Assembly (NCBI GenBank): GCA_902762325.1
Contig: CACWNV010000011.1
Coordinates: forward strand, 59,854-123,853
Length of the DNA: 64,000 nt
Direction of reading: 5' to 3'
DNA from: an uncultured Prevotellaceae bacterium
Lineage (GTDB): Bacteria > Bacteroidota > Bacteroidia > Bacteroidales > Bacteroidaceae
Below the pieces are notes generated by a model. That model searched no databases, was not told the origin of the DNA, and saw only the letters and a list, made by a program, of their open reading frames with translations. Of the stretch, positions 44,404-55,400 are shown piece by piece. Every line of letters starts with the position of its first letter. The first letter of the stretch is position 1. Both the position numbers and the translations under genes were made by a program.

Positions 44404-47400
44404 ATGCATAAAATCTATTCTTTACTTTTAACAGCTGCTTTGTTCTGCGTTCATGCAAATGCACAGACCGTCTTGCTCGATGAAGGGTTTGAGACTGGCA
44501 GCACAACCACCGTCACTACTCGTGTTGCTGCAGGAGACGGATGGACAACCGTAAACGGTTATTCTGGCAGCAATGCCAAATATAACTGGCATAACTATTA
44601 TAGTAAGTCTACCGGCACTGACGGATCGGGATATGCCAACCAGCCGACAATTACCGGCGACTGTGTGGCATGTGTTGACGGTGACTCCGGTGAGGGAAAA
44701 GGACCACGTGAGGAAATTCTTCTCACTCCTGAGCTTGACCTCAATGACAACTATCAGTTAAGCTTCACATGGCGCGTCAGCCCCATGAACCAGTACGACT
44801 ATTCCCGCTACGACCTCCAAGTACGCATCGTCACTGATGACAATCTTGCCAGTGCAGAGACAATCTTCTCCATTCAGGACCTCAACATGCTCCGTGAGAG
44901 CGGCGTGCTCAGTGCTCCTACCACATGGGATCCGCACACATCAAAGATTGACCTGAGCGACTGGAAGGGTGAGAAAGTGAAGATTGCCTTTGTATATAAG
45001 ATGTTCACCAACAATGGTAATGTGGTTTGGCTCGATGATGTTCTTGTGAAGTCATTCACACCGTCTACCGGACCTGTTGCAAGCATCTCTCTTGACCGTT
45101 ACAACTTCGGTGACCTCTATGTCGGCGAAAAGTTCTATACGGAGGTCATCACTCTGACTAACACCGGAAAAGACATTCTGAAAGTGACTGGCTTTGACTT
45201 ACCACAAGGTGTGACCTGTACGCTCAACACTGAAGAGGTGAACCTCGCTAAATACGAATCGGTGAAATTCCAGCTGGCTTACACAGCCACGATGACAAGT
45301 CCCGCTTCTGCTACAGCTACCATCCACACAAACGGTGGAGATGTGAGCATCGCTCTTACTGCCAACAAACAGGTGATTCCTGAAGGATTTTTGCTGGAGA
45401 CTTTCGAGCAGTTCTTCCCGCCAGCAGGATGGCGTAACAATGGATGGGACGGCAGCAGCACCGCTATGGAAGGCGACCGCAGCGCTTATTGCAGTGGTGG
45501 CTATGGTGCCTGCTATCTGACTTCACCGCGTCTGGATCTCTCGGAAGGTGGCAAGGTGACCTTCAGCTATGTCAACGCTTTTGATGACGAGGACGTACCT
45601 TACAATGACATCGAACTTCAGGTTTCATACGACGGCGGCGACACCTGGACAACAAAGTGGACTGCACCCTACGACTTTAGCAGCCTCAACACAGTCCTCA
45701 CACCGACTGTCGACCTTGGAGAGGGAACGGATAACAGCTATATCCGCTGGTACTACACAGCCATCACCACCAGTGATGAAGGTGCCGACCCACATAGCAA
45801 CTTCCTCCTCGACCGCGTGCTGCTCCCGAATGTCTATGGAGCAGAGGGTGCGCCAAAGGCTGCAACTATCATAAGTCCGAAACTCAACGAGAAGGATGTC
45901 TATCCACGTGACATCGTCCTCAAGTGGGGTCCTGCCCAGTTTGCCGACGGCTACCGTGTGTTTGTCGGTACGAATCCAGAGACCAACGACCTCGTCGACG
46001 GCGTGGATGTAGGCAATGAACTCACTTATACGATTCCTGTGGCTGCCTATGAGACAACCTACCGCTGGAAGATTGTTCCTTACAATGCAGTCGGTAGTGC
46101 TCAGGATGTAACTACATGGCGTTTCACCACTCAGAAGGATGCCAGCGTATCTGAATATCCGTATGTTGAGGACTTTGCCTCTAAGGATATCCCGACAGGA
46201 TGGACTGTCACACCTGCTCAGAACACCTATAACTTCAAATGGAGTGTGAACACCATGTTCCCATACGAGAAGGATGGCGTGAAGAGCAATGCTATGGCAA
46301 GCTCATGGCTGAATGCAGGCGACCACAATATCATCACGACACCAGAGTTCAAGATTCCAACTGACAAGACTCTCGGCATCTCATTCGTTTGGGGTGACGA
46401 ACACCCACGCGACCTTGTTGTCGATGAAACCGGCCTGATTAAGAAAAAGAACGTCGAGCCCAACAACGGCGTCAGCGACTGTGTATTTGAAATCTTTGCT
46501 GATAGCAAGTGGACAGCCCTCTCACATATCTCTGAGAACAGTTTCGACGGTGAGCACAAATACTGGATCACCGAGAACATCGACCTCAGTGCCTATGCTG
46601 GCAAGGTGGTACAGTTCCGTTGGATTCACTACAGCTTCAGCGGTGCAGACAATGGCAGTGCTATTGCTCACATCGTAATCGAAGAGATTGCAGGCGACAA
46701 GGCTGAGTTTAACAAGACAAGCTGGATGGCTGGAAAGGTCAACTACAACAAAGCCATCAATTCCGGCGATGTATTCACCTTATTAAATAAAGGTGTCAAC
46801 GCTCTGAAAGTAAAGAGTGCGACCTTCAAAACCGATTACTTCACAACATCGCTGGCTGCAGGGGATGAGATTCCTGTTGACGGTGGTAAGGTATTCAACC
46901 TTCAGTTCAATGCCGGCAGTGTTGCTAACGTCGTTGACGATGAACTGACAATTGAGTTTGAAAGCGGCTATAAAGTGACATTCCCTGTTCAGGGTGAAGG
47001 TCTTGCAAGCGATGTACTTTACTATTCATTCGAGCCAAACCCACTTGACTATGTCTGGCGCGATGACTTCACAATGATTGATGTTGACAATAAGGCGACT
47101 TACGAGCTCAACTACTATCAGACAATCATTGAGAACGACGGACAGAAGTATGCCTTCACGTCTGTTGAGAACAACAACACGAGTATGCTGGCTGCCTTGT
47201 CCGGCAACCACACGATTGCAGCTGCCGCTCCTGCTGACAACAGTGCTGCCAACGACTGGCTCATCAGCAAGAAGCTTCGTCCTGCCGAGGGTGCAACATT
47301 CGACTTCTATGCCCGTAATCTGGGAACAGTAAATTCCGTATTCATCGGTGACAACGACTACCATTCTGTAGGTGTCTATGTCAGCGAAGGCGGTAACAGC

Positions 47401-47784
47401 AGCACCAAGGAGTTCACGGCTGTAATGAGAGATACCGAAATGCCTTACCTGAAGGAGAACGAGTGGAACCACTATGTCGTCGACCTCTCTCAGTTTGCAG
47501 GAAAAGACATTTATGTTGCTGTCCATCATACTACGGTGAACGCCAACTGGTTTGCATTCTTCGATGACTTCACCTTCAACCATGTACAAGATGCGACGAC
47601 AGGCATCCAGAACATTTCTACCGATATCAGCTCTGGCGCACAAGTCGAAATCTTCACTGCCAACGGTGTCAAGGTGACCGAAGGTAAGGGCAGCGGTGTC
47701 ATCCGTTCACTTGGCAAGGGTCTTTATATCGTGAAAGTGAAAGACGGTAACGAAGTAAAGACATTGCGTATCACACGTAAATAA
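44404..47784 (+). CDS. Large T9SS-exported choice-of-anchor J / cleaved-adhesin protein
   Basis: An 1126-residue secreted protein with a signal peptide (MHKIYSLLLTAALFCVHANA). It is built of several jelly-roll cleaved-adhesin/choice-of-anchor J domains, each beginning with a DEGFE- or ETFEQ-like strand followed by WTT or GW (about residues 25-215, 335-480, 590-760, 890-1060). An Ig-like domain (YNFGDLYVGEKFYTEVITL) lies near 230-330 and an Fn3-like domain near 490-585. The last 60 residues are a T9SS sorting tail (GLYIVKVKDGNEVKTLRITRK, shortened here to its pattern GLYIVKV...LRITRK). It should be displayed on or released from the cell surface. No protease motif is evident. Confidence 0.87.
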   Translation: MHKIYSLLLTAALFCVHANAQTVLLDEGFETGSTTTVTTRVAAGDGWTTVNGYSGSNAKYNWHNYYSKSTGTDGSGYANQPTITGDCVACVDGDSGEGKGPREEILLTPELDLNDNYQLSFTWRVSPMNQYDYSRYDLQVRIVTDDNLASAETIFSIQDLNMLRESGVLSAPTTWDPHTSKIDLSDWKGEKVKIAFVYKMFTNNGNVVWLDDVLVKSFTPSTGPVASISLDRYNFGDLYVGEKFYTEVITLTNTGKDILKVTGFDLPQGVTCTLNTEEVNLAKYESVKFQLAYTATMTSPASATATIHTNGGDVSIALTANKQVIPEGFLLETFEQFFPPAGWRNNGWDGSSTAMEGDRSAYCSGGYGACYLTSPRLDLSEGGKVTFSYVNAFDDEDVPYNDIELQVSYDGGDTWTTKWTAPYDFSSLNTVLTPTVDLGEGTDNSYIRWYYTAITTSDEGADPHSNFLLDRVLLPNVYGAEGAPKAATIISPKLNEKDVYPRDIVLKWGPAQFADGYRVFVGTNPETNDLVDGVDVGNELTYTIPVAAYETTYRWKIVPYNAVGSAQDVTTWRFTTQKDASVSEYPYVEDFASKDIPTGWTVTPAQNTYNFKWSVNTMFPYEKDGVKSNAMASSWLNAGDHNIITTPEFKIPTDKTLGISFVWGDEHPRDLVVDETGLIKKKNVEPNNGVSDCVFEIFADSKWTALSHISENSFDGEHKYWITENIDLSAYAGKVVQFRWIHYSFSGADNGSAIAHIVIEEIAGDKAEFNKTSWMAGKVNYNKAINSGDVFTLLNKGVNALKVKSATFKTDYFTTSLAAGDEIPVDGGKVFNLQFNAGSVANVVDDELTIEFESGYKVTFPVQGEGLASDVLYYSFEPNPLDYVWRDDFTMIDVDNKATYELNYYQTIIENDGQKYAFTSVENNNTSMLAALSGNHTIAAAAPADNSAANDWLISKKLRPAEGATFDFYARNLGTVNSVFIGDNDYHSVGVYVSEGGNSSTKEFTAVMRDTEMPYLKENEWNHYVVDLSQFAGKDIYVAVHHTTVNANWFAFFDDFTFNHVQDATTGIQNISTDISSGAQVEIFTANGVKVTEGKGSGVIRSLGKGLYIVKVKDGNEVKTLRITRK

Positions 47785-47885
47785 GCATCAAACATGATTA
47801 AAGATAATGGGGATACGTGTCGGAAAGGCATGATACCCCCATTACCTTTTTATCAGAAACGATATTTAGTAATACAAAAATCATA

Positions 47886-50369
47886 ATGAGAAAACACATT
47901 TACATCTTAACTGTTCTCATGCTGCTCCTTGCCGTACTCCCGTCTGCGGCACAGACCCGTAACGTGAAACTGACTATCACCGTGACGACAGGGACAGGAG
48001 ACGACCTTACAGGGCAGCCTATCACACTCACACACACAGATTATTCACTCAGCTACGGCACACTGACTTTAGACGCCAGCGGTAGTTGTTCCGTAAAGGT
48101 CTATGCGGGCAACCACCGGCTTACCATCGACAGAGATGGATATGAACTGCTGACCAAAGACTTCACTATCGAGGAAGGAACCACTGAAACAAATGTGACG
48201 GCAGAGCTGCACGAAAAGGTACTCACTCCTTTCTCATTGGAAGCAAGCACCCATCACAATGCCTATACTGGTGCCAACAGCATCTCTCTTTCATGGAACA
48301 CGGAAGCTCCAGCTTTCTACGATGATTTCGAGAGTTATGATGCCTTTGCCATCAACTTTGGCGAATGGACGGGTATCGACGGCGACATGGAAGCTGCCGC
48401 TCCGCTCGTAGGAAGCTACCCCAACCGTGGCGTACTGCAATATGCCCAAATCATCAACCCGCTTGCTGTTGACCCCATCTGGTGGTACGACTATCCTATC
48501 CTGCGCCCTTATAGCGGACAGCAATACGTGGGATTCACACGCACAAGCAGCGGTCTTGCCAATAACGACTGGCTCATCTCCCCCACTATCACCGTAGGAA
48601 ATGAGAACTTCCTCGCTTTCATGGGAAAAGCTGCCGACCAGTTCCCGGAAAAGTTCATGGTGTATATCACTACCCAAGTGGATAATCCCACGACAGCAGA
48701 CTTCGTTCGTCTGGATGCTGGAAACTATGAGACAGCAGACATGGCAGGGTGGAAAGAATACTTCTATGACTTGAAATCGTATGCCGGCCAGCAGATCAAG
48801 TTTGCCATCCGTTACATCAGCGAATACAATCATGGCGGTTCGTTCATGCTGATGATTGACGACGTCTATGTCGGTCAGGCACAGACAATGTCGAGAGTCA
48901 AGGCTCGCAGGGCACCGAAATACTCACCTGCCAACCCGAACGAGAAGTTCCATATCTTCCTGAATGGTGAAAAGGTCGGAGAAACCGAGGGATATAGTTA
49001 TGTCATCAACGACGTGCAGGCTGGTCAGTACACAGTCGGTGTAAAGGCGGTTTATTTGTCAGCAGAAAGCGACATGGCTACCGTCGATGTAAAAATCGAG
49101 CAGATTGACTATGCCAAGGTGACGTTTAATGTCAAAGCAGACAGCAAACTCGATGCGGAAGGTGAAGTCATTAACCTCATCAACACCGATACAGGAGAAA
49201 GCTACACGCTGACCGTTGAGGATGAAATGGCAGAGATTCTATCTCTTCCTCCAGGTGAATATACCATCAACATCGAGGAAGGTGCCTTCAACAAATATCA
49301 GAAGACCATCAATGTCACAGGGGACATGACCGTTGACATTCTGCTGACCGACCGCATCATCTTACCTTATAATATTACTGCCTCGGTCACACAAGGAGAA
49401 AACGGACAGGGAGAAGCCATCATCAAATGGAACCAGGAGTTGAACTTCTACGACAGCTTTGAAGACTATGCAGACTTTTCCGTCGGTTCGTTTGGCGGCT
49501 GGCGCACGCTCGACCTTGACATGATGCCCGTTTATCCCATCGGACTTGGCAGTGCCTCTAACATTGTCTGGTTCCCGGGTGCCGGCACTCCCACCAGTCC
49601 TGCTCCCATTGCGCCCATGGTTTTCAATCCCTGGAACACTCAACCTGCTATGATGCCAACCGATAATGCCATAGCAGCACCCACCGGTGACAAGACCATC
49701 ATCTTCTTCTCTCCACAACAGGCGAAAGCTGATAAATGGCTCATTTCACCGGAGATTGAGGTCCGTGAAGACTATTCTTGTCAAGTTACGATGAAGTCTT
49801 ATGACGGCATGTACCTGGAGAGTGCAGACTTCTGTGTCTCTACCGAGGGTGAGGATCCCTCATCCTTCACGACAATAAGTGCTGCCGACCGTATTCCTTC
49901 TACAGAATGGACACGATATGAGACCGACCTGTCAGCCTACGCCAACAAGAAAGTGCGCATTGGCATACACTACCGCTCGTATGACACCTTCCTGTTGCAG
50001 CTCGACGACTTCACTGTAGGTCCGAAAGACGGAAGCACCACATTCGTTGACTTCGGCAATGTCATCCGTTTCGAAATCTATATCGACGGGGTGAAGATTG
50101 GCGAGAGTGTCGTTCCTTCTTATAAGATAACCAACCTCAGTGATGGTCCACATACCGTCGGCATCAAGGCTATCTACCAGAACGGCGAATCCGACATTGC
50201 CTACTACACGTTCAATGTCACAACTTCCATCAGCAACATAGTAGAGAGTCCTGCCGGAATGGTAGAAACATACAACCTATCCGGCCAGAAGGTGAACCGG
50301 AAGAGTCAGTTGCCCTCTGGCATCTATATTGTTAAATCAGGAAATAAAATCCAGAAAATCCGCAGATAA
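47886..50369 (+). CDS. T9SS-exported choice-of-anchor J protein
   Basis: An 827-residue secreted protein (signal peptide MRKHIYILTVLMLLLAVLPS). Domains: a carboxypeptidase-regulatory-like region (about 25-115), a cleaved-adhesin domain starting YDDFESYDAFAINFGEW, a short Fn3/PEGA-like stretch with KFHIFLNGEKVGETEG, a second adhesin domain starting FYDSFEDYADFSVGSFGGW, and a T9SS tail with YNLSGQKVNRKSQLPSG and a basic end. The ATG at 47886 directly precedes the signal peptide. Its stop overlaps the next start (TAATG at 50367-50371), so the two are translationally coupled. Confidence 0.87.
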   Translation: MRKHIYILTVLMLLLAVLPSAAQTRNVKLTITVTTGTGDDLTGQPITLTHTDYSLSYGTLTLDASGSCSVKVYAGNHRLTIDRDGYELLTKDFTIEEGTTETNVTAELHEKVLTPFSLEASTHHNAYTGANSISLSWNTEAPAFYDDFESYDAFAINFGEWTGIDGDMEAAAPLVGSYPNRGVLQYAQIINPLAVDPIWWYDYPILRPYSGQQYVGFTRTSSGLANNDWLISPTITVGNENFLAFMGKAADQFPEKFMVYITTQVDNPTTADFVRLDAGNYETADMAGWKEYFYDLKSYAGQQIKFAIRYISEYNHGGSFMLMIDDVYVGQAQTMSRVKARRAPKYSPANPNEKFHIFLNGEKVGETEGYSYVINDVQAGQYTVGVKAVYLSAESDMATVDVKIEQIDYAKVTFNVKADSKLDAEGEVINLINTDTGESYTLTVEDEMAEILSLPPGEYTINIEEGAFNKYQKTINVTGDMTVDILLTDRIILPYNITASVTQGENGQGEAIIKWNQELNFYDSFEDYADFSVGSFGGWRTLDLDMMPVYPIGLGSASNIVWFPGAGTPTSPAPIAPMVFNPWNTQPAMMPTDNAIAAPTGDKTIIFFSPQQAKADKWLISPEIEVREDYSCQVTMKSYDGMYLESADFCVSTEGEDPSSFTTISAADRIPSTEWTRYETDLSAYANKKVRIGIHYRSYDTFLLQLDDFTVGPKDGSTTFVDFGNVIRFEIYIDGVKIGESVVPSYKITNLSDGPHTVGIKAIYQNGESDIAYYTFNVTTSISNIVESPAGMVETYNLSGQKVNRKSQLPSGIYIVKSGNKIQKIRR

Positions 50370-52289
50370 TGAAAAAGACACTCATTACCATCATAGCACT
50401 TGCAATGTGCTTGAACATCCAGGCACAGAAGAAGTTCGCCACCATCAATATGCCGTTCTTTGCAGCTAAGGCTCCAACGGCAGACAAGATGATGCTACCG
50501 CCTAAGAAAGCCGAAGGGTTAGCTTCCACACAACGGGCAATCGGACAGACAAACACCGATGAAATCGACATAAGCGGGGCATATATCGGTAATCCCGGCA
50601 CCTATTCGGTAGCTGCCCTGTTACCTGCAGAGATGTTGTCACGCTACGTCGGCTGCAAAGTTGTCGGAATGCGCTTTGCCCTCAGCCAGTCAATCGGGAA
50701 GTCAAAGATCTTCATTTTTAAGGTAAACAGCAACAACACGATTACCGAACCACAAATAACACAGAACATTAGAAACACATACGCCGGATGGCAGAACGTG
50801 TTTCTTAATGGGGTGAATGAGTTCGAGATTGAAGCTGGCAAGAGCCTGCTCTTCGGCTTTGAATATCATGAGAGCGAAGAGATGACAAACAACGAAGAGG
50901 GCGCACTCTGTTTCACTGGAGACAGCAACGACAACGGCTTCTTTATCTACGGTGACTTCGGCGGTGGTGAAGGATGGTATCCGTCTCAGGGACTTGGACT
51001 CCTATGTGTCCAGCTCATTGTCGACATTTCAAACCTTCCACCCAAAGACCTTGACATCTCATGGCTTTTCCACGGAAGCAAATACAAGCGAATCAACGAG
51101 GATATCGACCTCTTTGCCACTTACACCAACGTCGGCCGCGACACCATCTATAATTACCAGCTTGGGTATCAGATCGACCAGCGTGAACCGGTAATCCTTG
51201 ATTTCAACAGACGTATTTACCCCGACTCGGTGCAAAGCTATGAGGACGAGCATCTTCGCCTTCCCTCTGACTTGGAGGCAGGAACTCACACTTTAGCCTT
51301 TTTCGTCCATTCCATCGAAGGGAAACCCATCCAGAATCCTGCCAATGACACGCTGAAGAGTAGTTTTGTGGTCTACACCAAATCACTCGCAAGGCAGAAA
51401 CACTACATTGAACAGTATGTAAGCCACCAGTCACCATACGTTCCTTATGTCGACCCCATTTTCGATGCCGTCTGCAAGGAAAACAGCAATGTCTGTCTTG
51501 TCAACATAGAAGGGACATCGTCAAACGCTGTGGATGAGGCGCTCTATCTGCACGACATCTATCCTTATACTTATCCTTCGTTCACCATCGACCGCTTTTA
51601 TTTCCCGGGGGAAACCAGCATAGCATTCGACATAAACGACTATGCTACTATCGTACCTGACATCATGGTAGGTGTCATCCAGCAACTCATAAATGAGGCC
51701 GACTGGAATCCTGCTTTCGCCTCTATTAATATTGTATGCGGCAACTCGCAAGCTAACCCTTAGCGTGTCGGGAGAGACGACTGACAAAATAGACAAGATC
51801 TTCCAAGGTGTTGCTCTCACCCTGATGATAACCGAAGACAGTGTCAAGGCTCCGCAAATGACCTACAATGAAATGACTCAAAAGAGCTCGTGGAACAGTT
51901 CCTATCTGCATCATCACCTGCTCCGGAAGTACATCACAGCACCTTTGGGAGATCAACTGGACATCAGGGACAACCGTTATCATGTGGATTATGAGGTGAC
52001 GCTTCCCGCCATCTGGAAGGCTGAAAACATTAGTATTGTCGCACTGCTCACCAAAGCAGCATCTGCGGTAACAGAAGCGAATGTGATGGATCTGGACGTT
52101 ACTAATTCTAACAGTGTTGCCCTGCGCGAATTCATAACAGACGGCATTATGCCAGTCGTCGCTCCATCTACTGAGGCAAAGGATGAGTTCTATACGTTAG
52201 ACGGAATGAAAGTAAATGCAGATAACGTAAAGAAAGGCATCTACATCATTAAGAATGGTAATCAGAAAACAAAAGTTGTGGTTAGGTAG
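50369..52289 (+). pseudogene. Omp28-like T9SS-exported protein, frameshifted near its C-terminal third
   Basis: The first frame encodes 464 residues with a signal peptide (MKKTLITIIALAMCLNIQAQ) and an Omp28-like body, and stops at 51763 in GNSQANP. The next frame continues the same protein without a gap (RKLTLSVSGETTDKIDKIFQ) to a T9SS tail (FYTLDGMKVNADNVKKGIYI) and ends at 52289. A one-base insertion (or two-base loss) near 51745-51755 explains this; removing one T in GTATGCGGCAAC restores the frame. It is either a recent pseudogene, a sequencing error or, less likely, a recoding site. Total length would be about 640 residues. Confidence 0.8.
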
Positions 52290-52431
52290 CTCCTGACCAC
52301 AGCTTTATAACAAAAAAATAATCTGATTGTTTTTAAGAAAAAAAGTAAGAAAACTTGCAAGTTTGTTCTTTAATATGTAAATTTGCAAACATCTTGTTAT
52401 AAAAGTACATTTAATTTAAATACAAACGCTT

Positions 52432-55400
52432 ATGAAACAGGCTAAATTATTACTTCTTATGCTATGCGCTTTGTTAGGCTACACAAACGTATTAGCAGAA
52501 ACGGTGAATCCATATGAAGTGGACTTCAACACTGCCATTACGACTTCTGTCACTGATTTCGCAGTGGCCTCAAATTGGGGGCACATCGTTGACACCTATG
52601 AAGACAACTGGGGGGATGAGACAAAAGTCTCTTATTCTTATCAGGCTGATAAAGGTGTAGAAGGTTCTGGCGCTCTTCAAGTCTTAACCAATCAAAAAAC
52701 TAACAGGTGCTATGACCTATTGGTTACCCCACGTGTTTCTGGAACTGTAACTCTCTATGTAAAACCAGTTGGCAAGTACTACAACGACACTGCTTTTTTA
52801 GAGTTCTATTCACTGAATGAGGATGGAACAGAATATGTGGAGATTCTTGCAACTAAAATTTTCTCTGATACGCCCAACTCCGAAGAATGCGATTGGACTC
52901 CTTTGACCATCACACTGGATACTCCTCAACGAATTGGTATTCGCGGAGGTCAAGTGTTAATGGATAACTTCAGTGCGACATCCGCAGTAATTGAAATAGA
53001 GAAGAAACTCACCATCACAGGTGTTACTTCACCAACAGGATCTACTCCATATTATGTTAACCAAAAAGCTGATGGCTCAGTTGACGTACAACTGGTAGTC
53101 AAGCTTAAGAACACTGGAAACATTAATCTCGTTGCTGGTGAAGATAACTACACTCTTACTCCTGTTAAGAAAGATTACTATGGAAGCACTGAAACCCCTT
53201 ATAGTGACATTACTTTCGCAATTCCTGTCAACCTTGCTATTGATGAGGAAACAACTGTCACTATGGATGTAAACATTCCTGACATGACAACAGGATGGCT
53301 TTATTGGAAAGTCAAAGAGAACATCTCTGGAAGCACTTCTTCAGCACAAGTGCAATCACAAGTCCAAGAATACGCTTCTAAGTTCATCTTTGATAAGAGT
53401 GGAACCACTTACTACAGCAGTTCAAGTGCCACAACCACTCCTATCGACTTTGGTAAGGTAACAGAGGAAACAACCTTGAATTATGAGATTTACAACTCTG
53501 GTTCTGCTCCTCTGACCATCAATAGCTTCACTGTCCCCGCTCCTTTCACCACCAATGCTCCTACTGGTGAGTTCATCGTGGAGGGAGGTGAGAAGAAACA
53601 AATAGATATCACATTACCAACATCAGAGGCTGGTGTGTTCGCTGGTAATATTGAAATTGCCTACACTAATTACGGCAAGCCACAATCAACATACACATTA
53701 GCAATATCAGGAACCATCATCGATTCCAACAAGAACTGGATTACCTTCAGCAATGCAGAGAACACCAATGGACAGTTCCCCGAAGGTTCAATCCATGCTG
53801 ATCAAGTTTATATTACATCACAGACAACAAGTGGTGTCACCAATTATTATTTGCAAAGTGTCAATAGCCCAACGACTAAATTCATCACACCACTGCTGAC
53901 AGCACAGGCTGATGAATCGTTCACTTTTGACGCTTGGTACTCCAGCTACAACTACAGCGCATCAGTGACAGTCTTCATTTCGAAAGACCGCACAAAATGG
54001 ACAGAGCTGACCAAGGTGAGCGGTAACACCTTAGGAAGCAATCCCAAGACCTTCACCGCCACTATCAATGAAGCTGGTGACTACTATTTGGCATTTGAAT
54101 TAAAAAACAATGCCCTGCTTGATAACATCTATGGACTGACATTGGCAGAGACTCCTGCTCACGACTGGTATCTAACCGAAGAGGCAACCATTCCAACAAA
54201 AGGCAAACAGAACTATGACTATACTGCTAGCATCAAGGTGCAGAATATCAGTGCTGTCGAAGATGTTGTTGAGACTGCTACTCTCTATATGAATGGTGAA
54301 GTTGTGGCAACTGTAGAAAACATTTCTATGGCTGGCAACACCAAGACCGCCAGTGTAGGAACAGGACGCAACAACTATAGCAATATTGAAGATCCTACCG
54401 CTATAGAGTTCACCTTCAAGCCTCACAATGTGGGAACATTCCCAACCTACATTGAGTTGAAGAGTGGTGACACTGTCATTAAGACTGAGATAACACAAGT
54501 AACCATTGCGGAAGAAAAAACAGAGAGCGAACTTGCCATCGGTGAGCAAAAGACTACCGGTAACTATGTTCCGTTCTATGGCACATGGGCAGATGATAAT
54601 AAGGGACTCTCAGAATGCGATGTTCTCTACACAGGAGCAACACTCTCAGCCTTTGGTCTGAAGGCTAACGACAAGATTACTGCTATCACCTTCAAAGGCA
54701 CTCCGAGCTCTAACAAGACCTTCAACTCATTGACCACTGATGCATGGGTTAGCACAGAAGCAGCAGAAGCAGAGTTCGTTGCCGGTGGAGCTGATAAAAC
54801 CGAGATGCAACATGTCACCCTACACAACGAAGAGACAGTGAACTTTGTAGCCAACGAGACGATGGACTTCACCATTACCCTCCCCAATCCTATCGTTTGG
54901 GATGGTGTCTCCAGTATCCGCATAGCCACCAACATGAACGGCCACGGCACTTACCTCAATATCAACTTCCCCGTCGACAACACCTACAGCGGAGCAGCTT
55001 ACTATTCGCATGGCGGAGGCTCATGGAGCGGGACATACCTCCCTGTGGCTTACCTCTCACTCGACGTTAAAGAGAAGACCCTTAGCGGACAAATCACCGA
55101 TGCTGAAACTGGTGATCCCATCGAGGGTGCTACTGTCACTATCCGTAACGACGTGAACGATGTGGAATACACTGGTACCACCAATGAAGAGGGTAACTAC
55201 ACCATCAATGTGGTGCAGGATCAGCTCTCCTACACCGTCACCGTGGAGGCCGAAGGCTATATCACAGACGAGGACAACGAGGAACTATCATTCAAGCAGG
55301 GGAATCTGCAGTACAACTCTGCACTCTACCCGGTTGGGTCAGGTGAAATTAGTGCGCCCATCTCTGTGACTATTTCTGAATCCACTTGGGCTACATTCTA

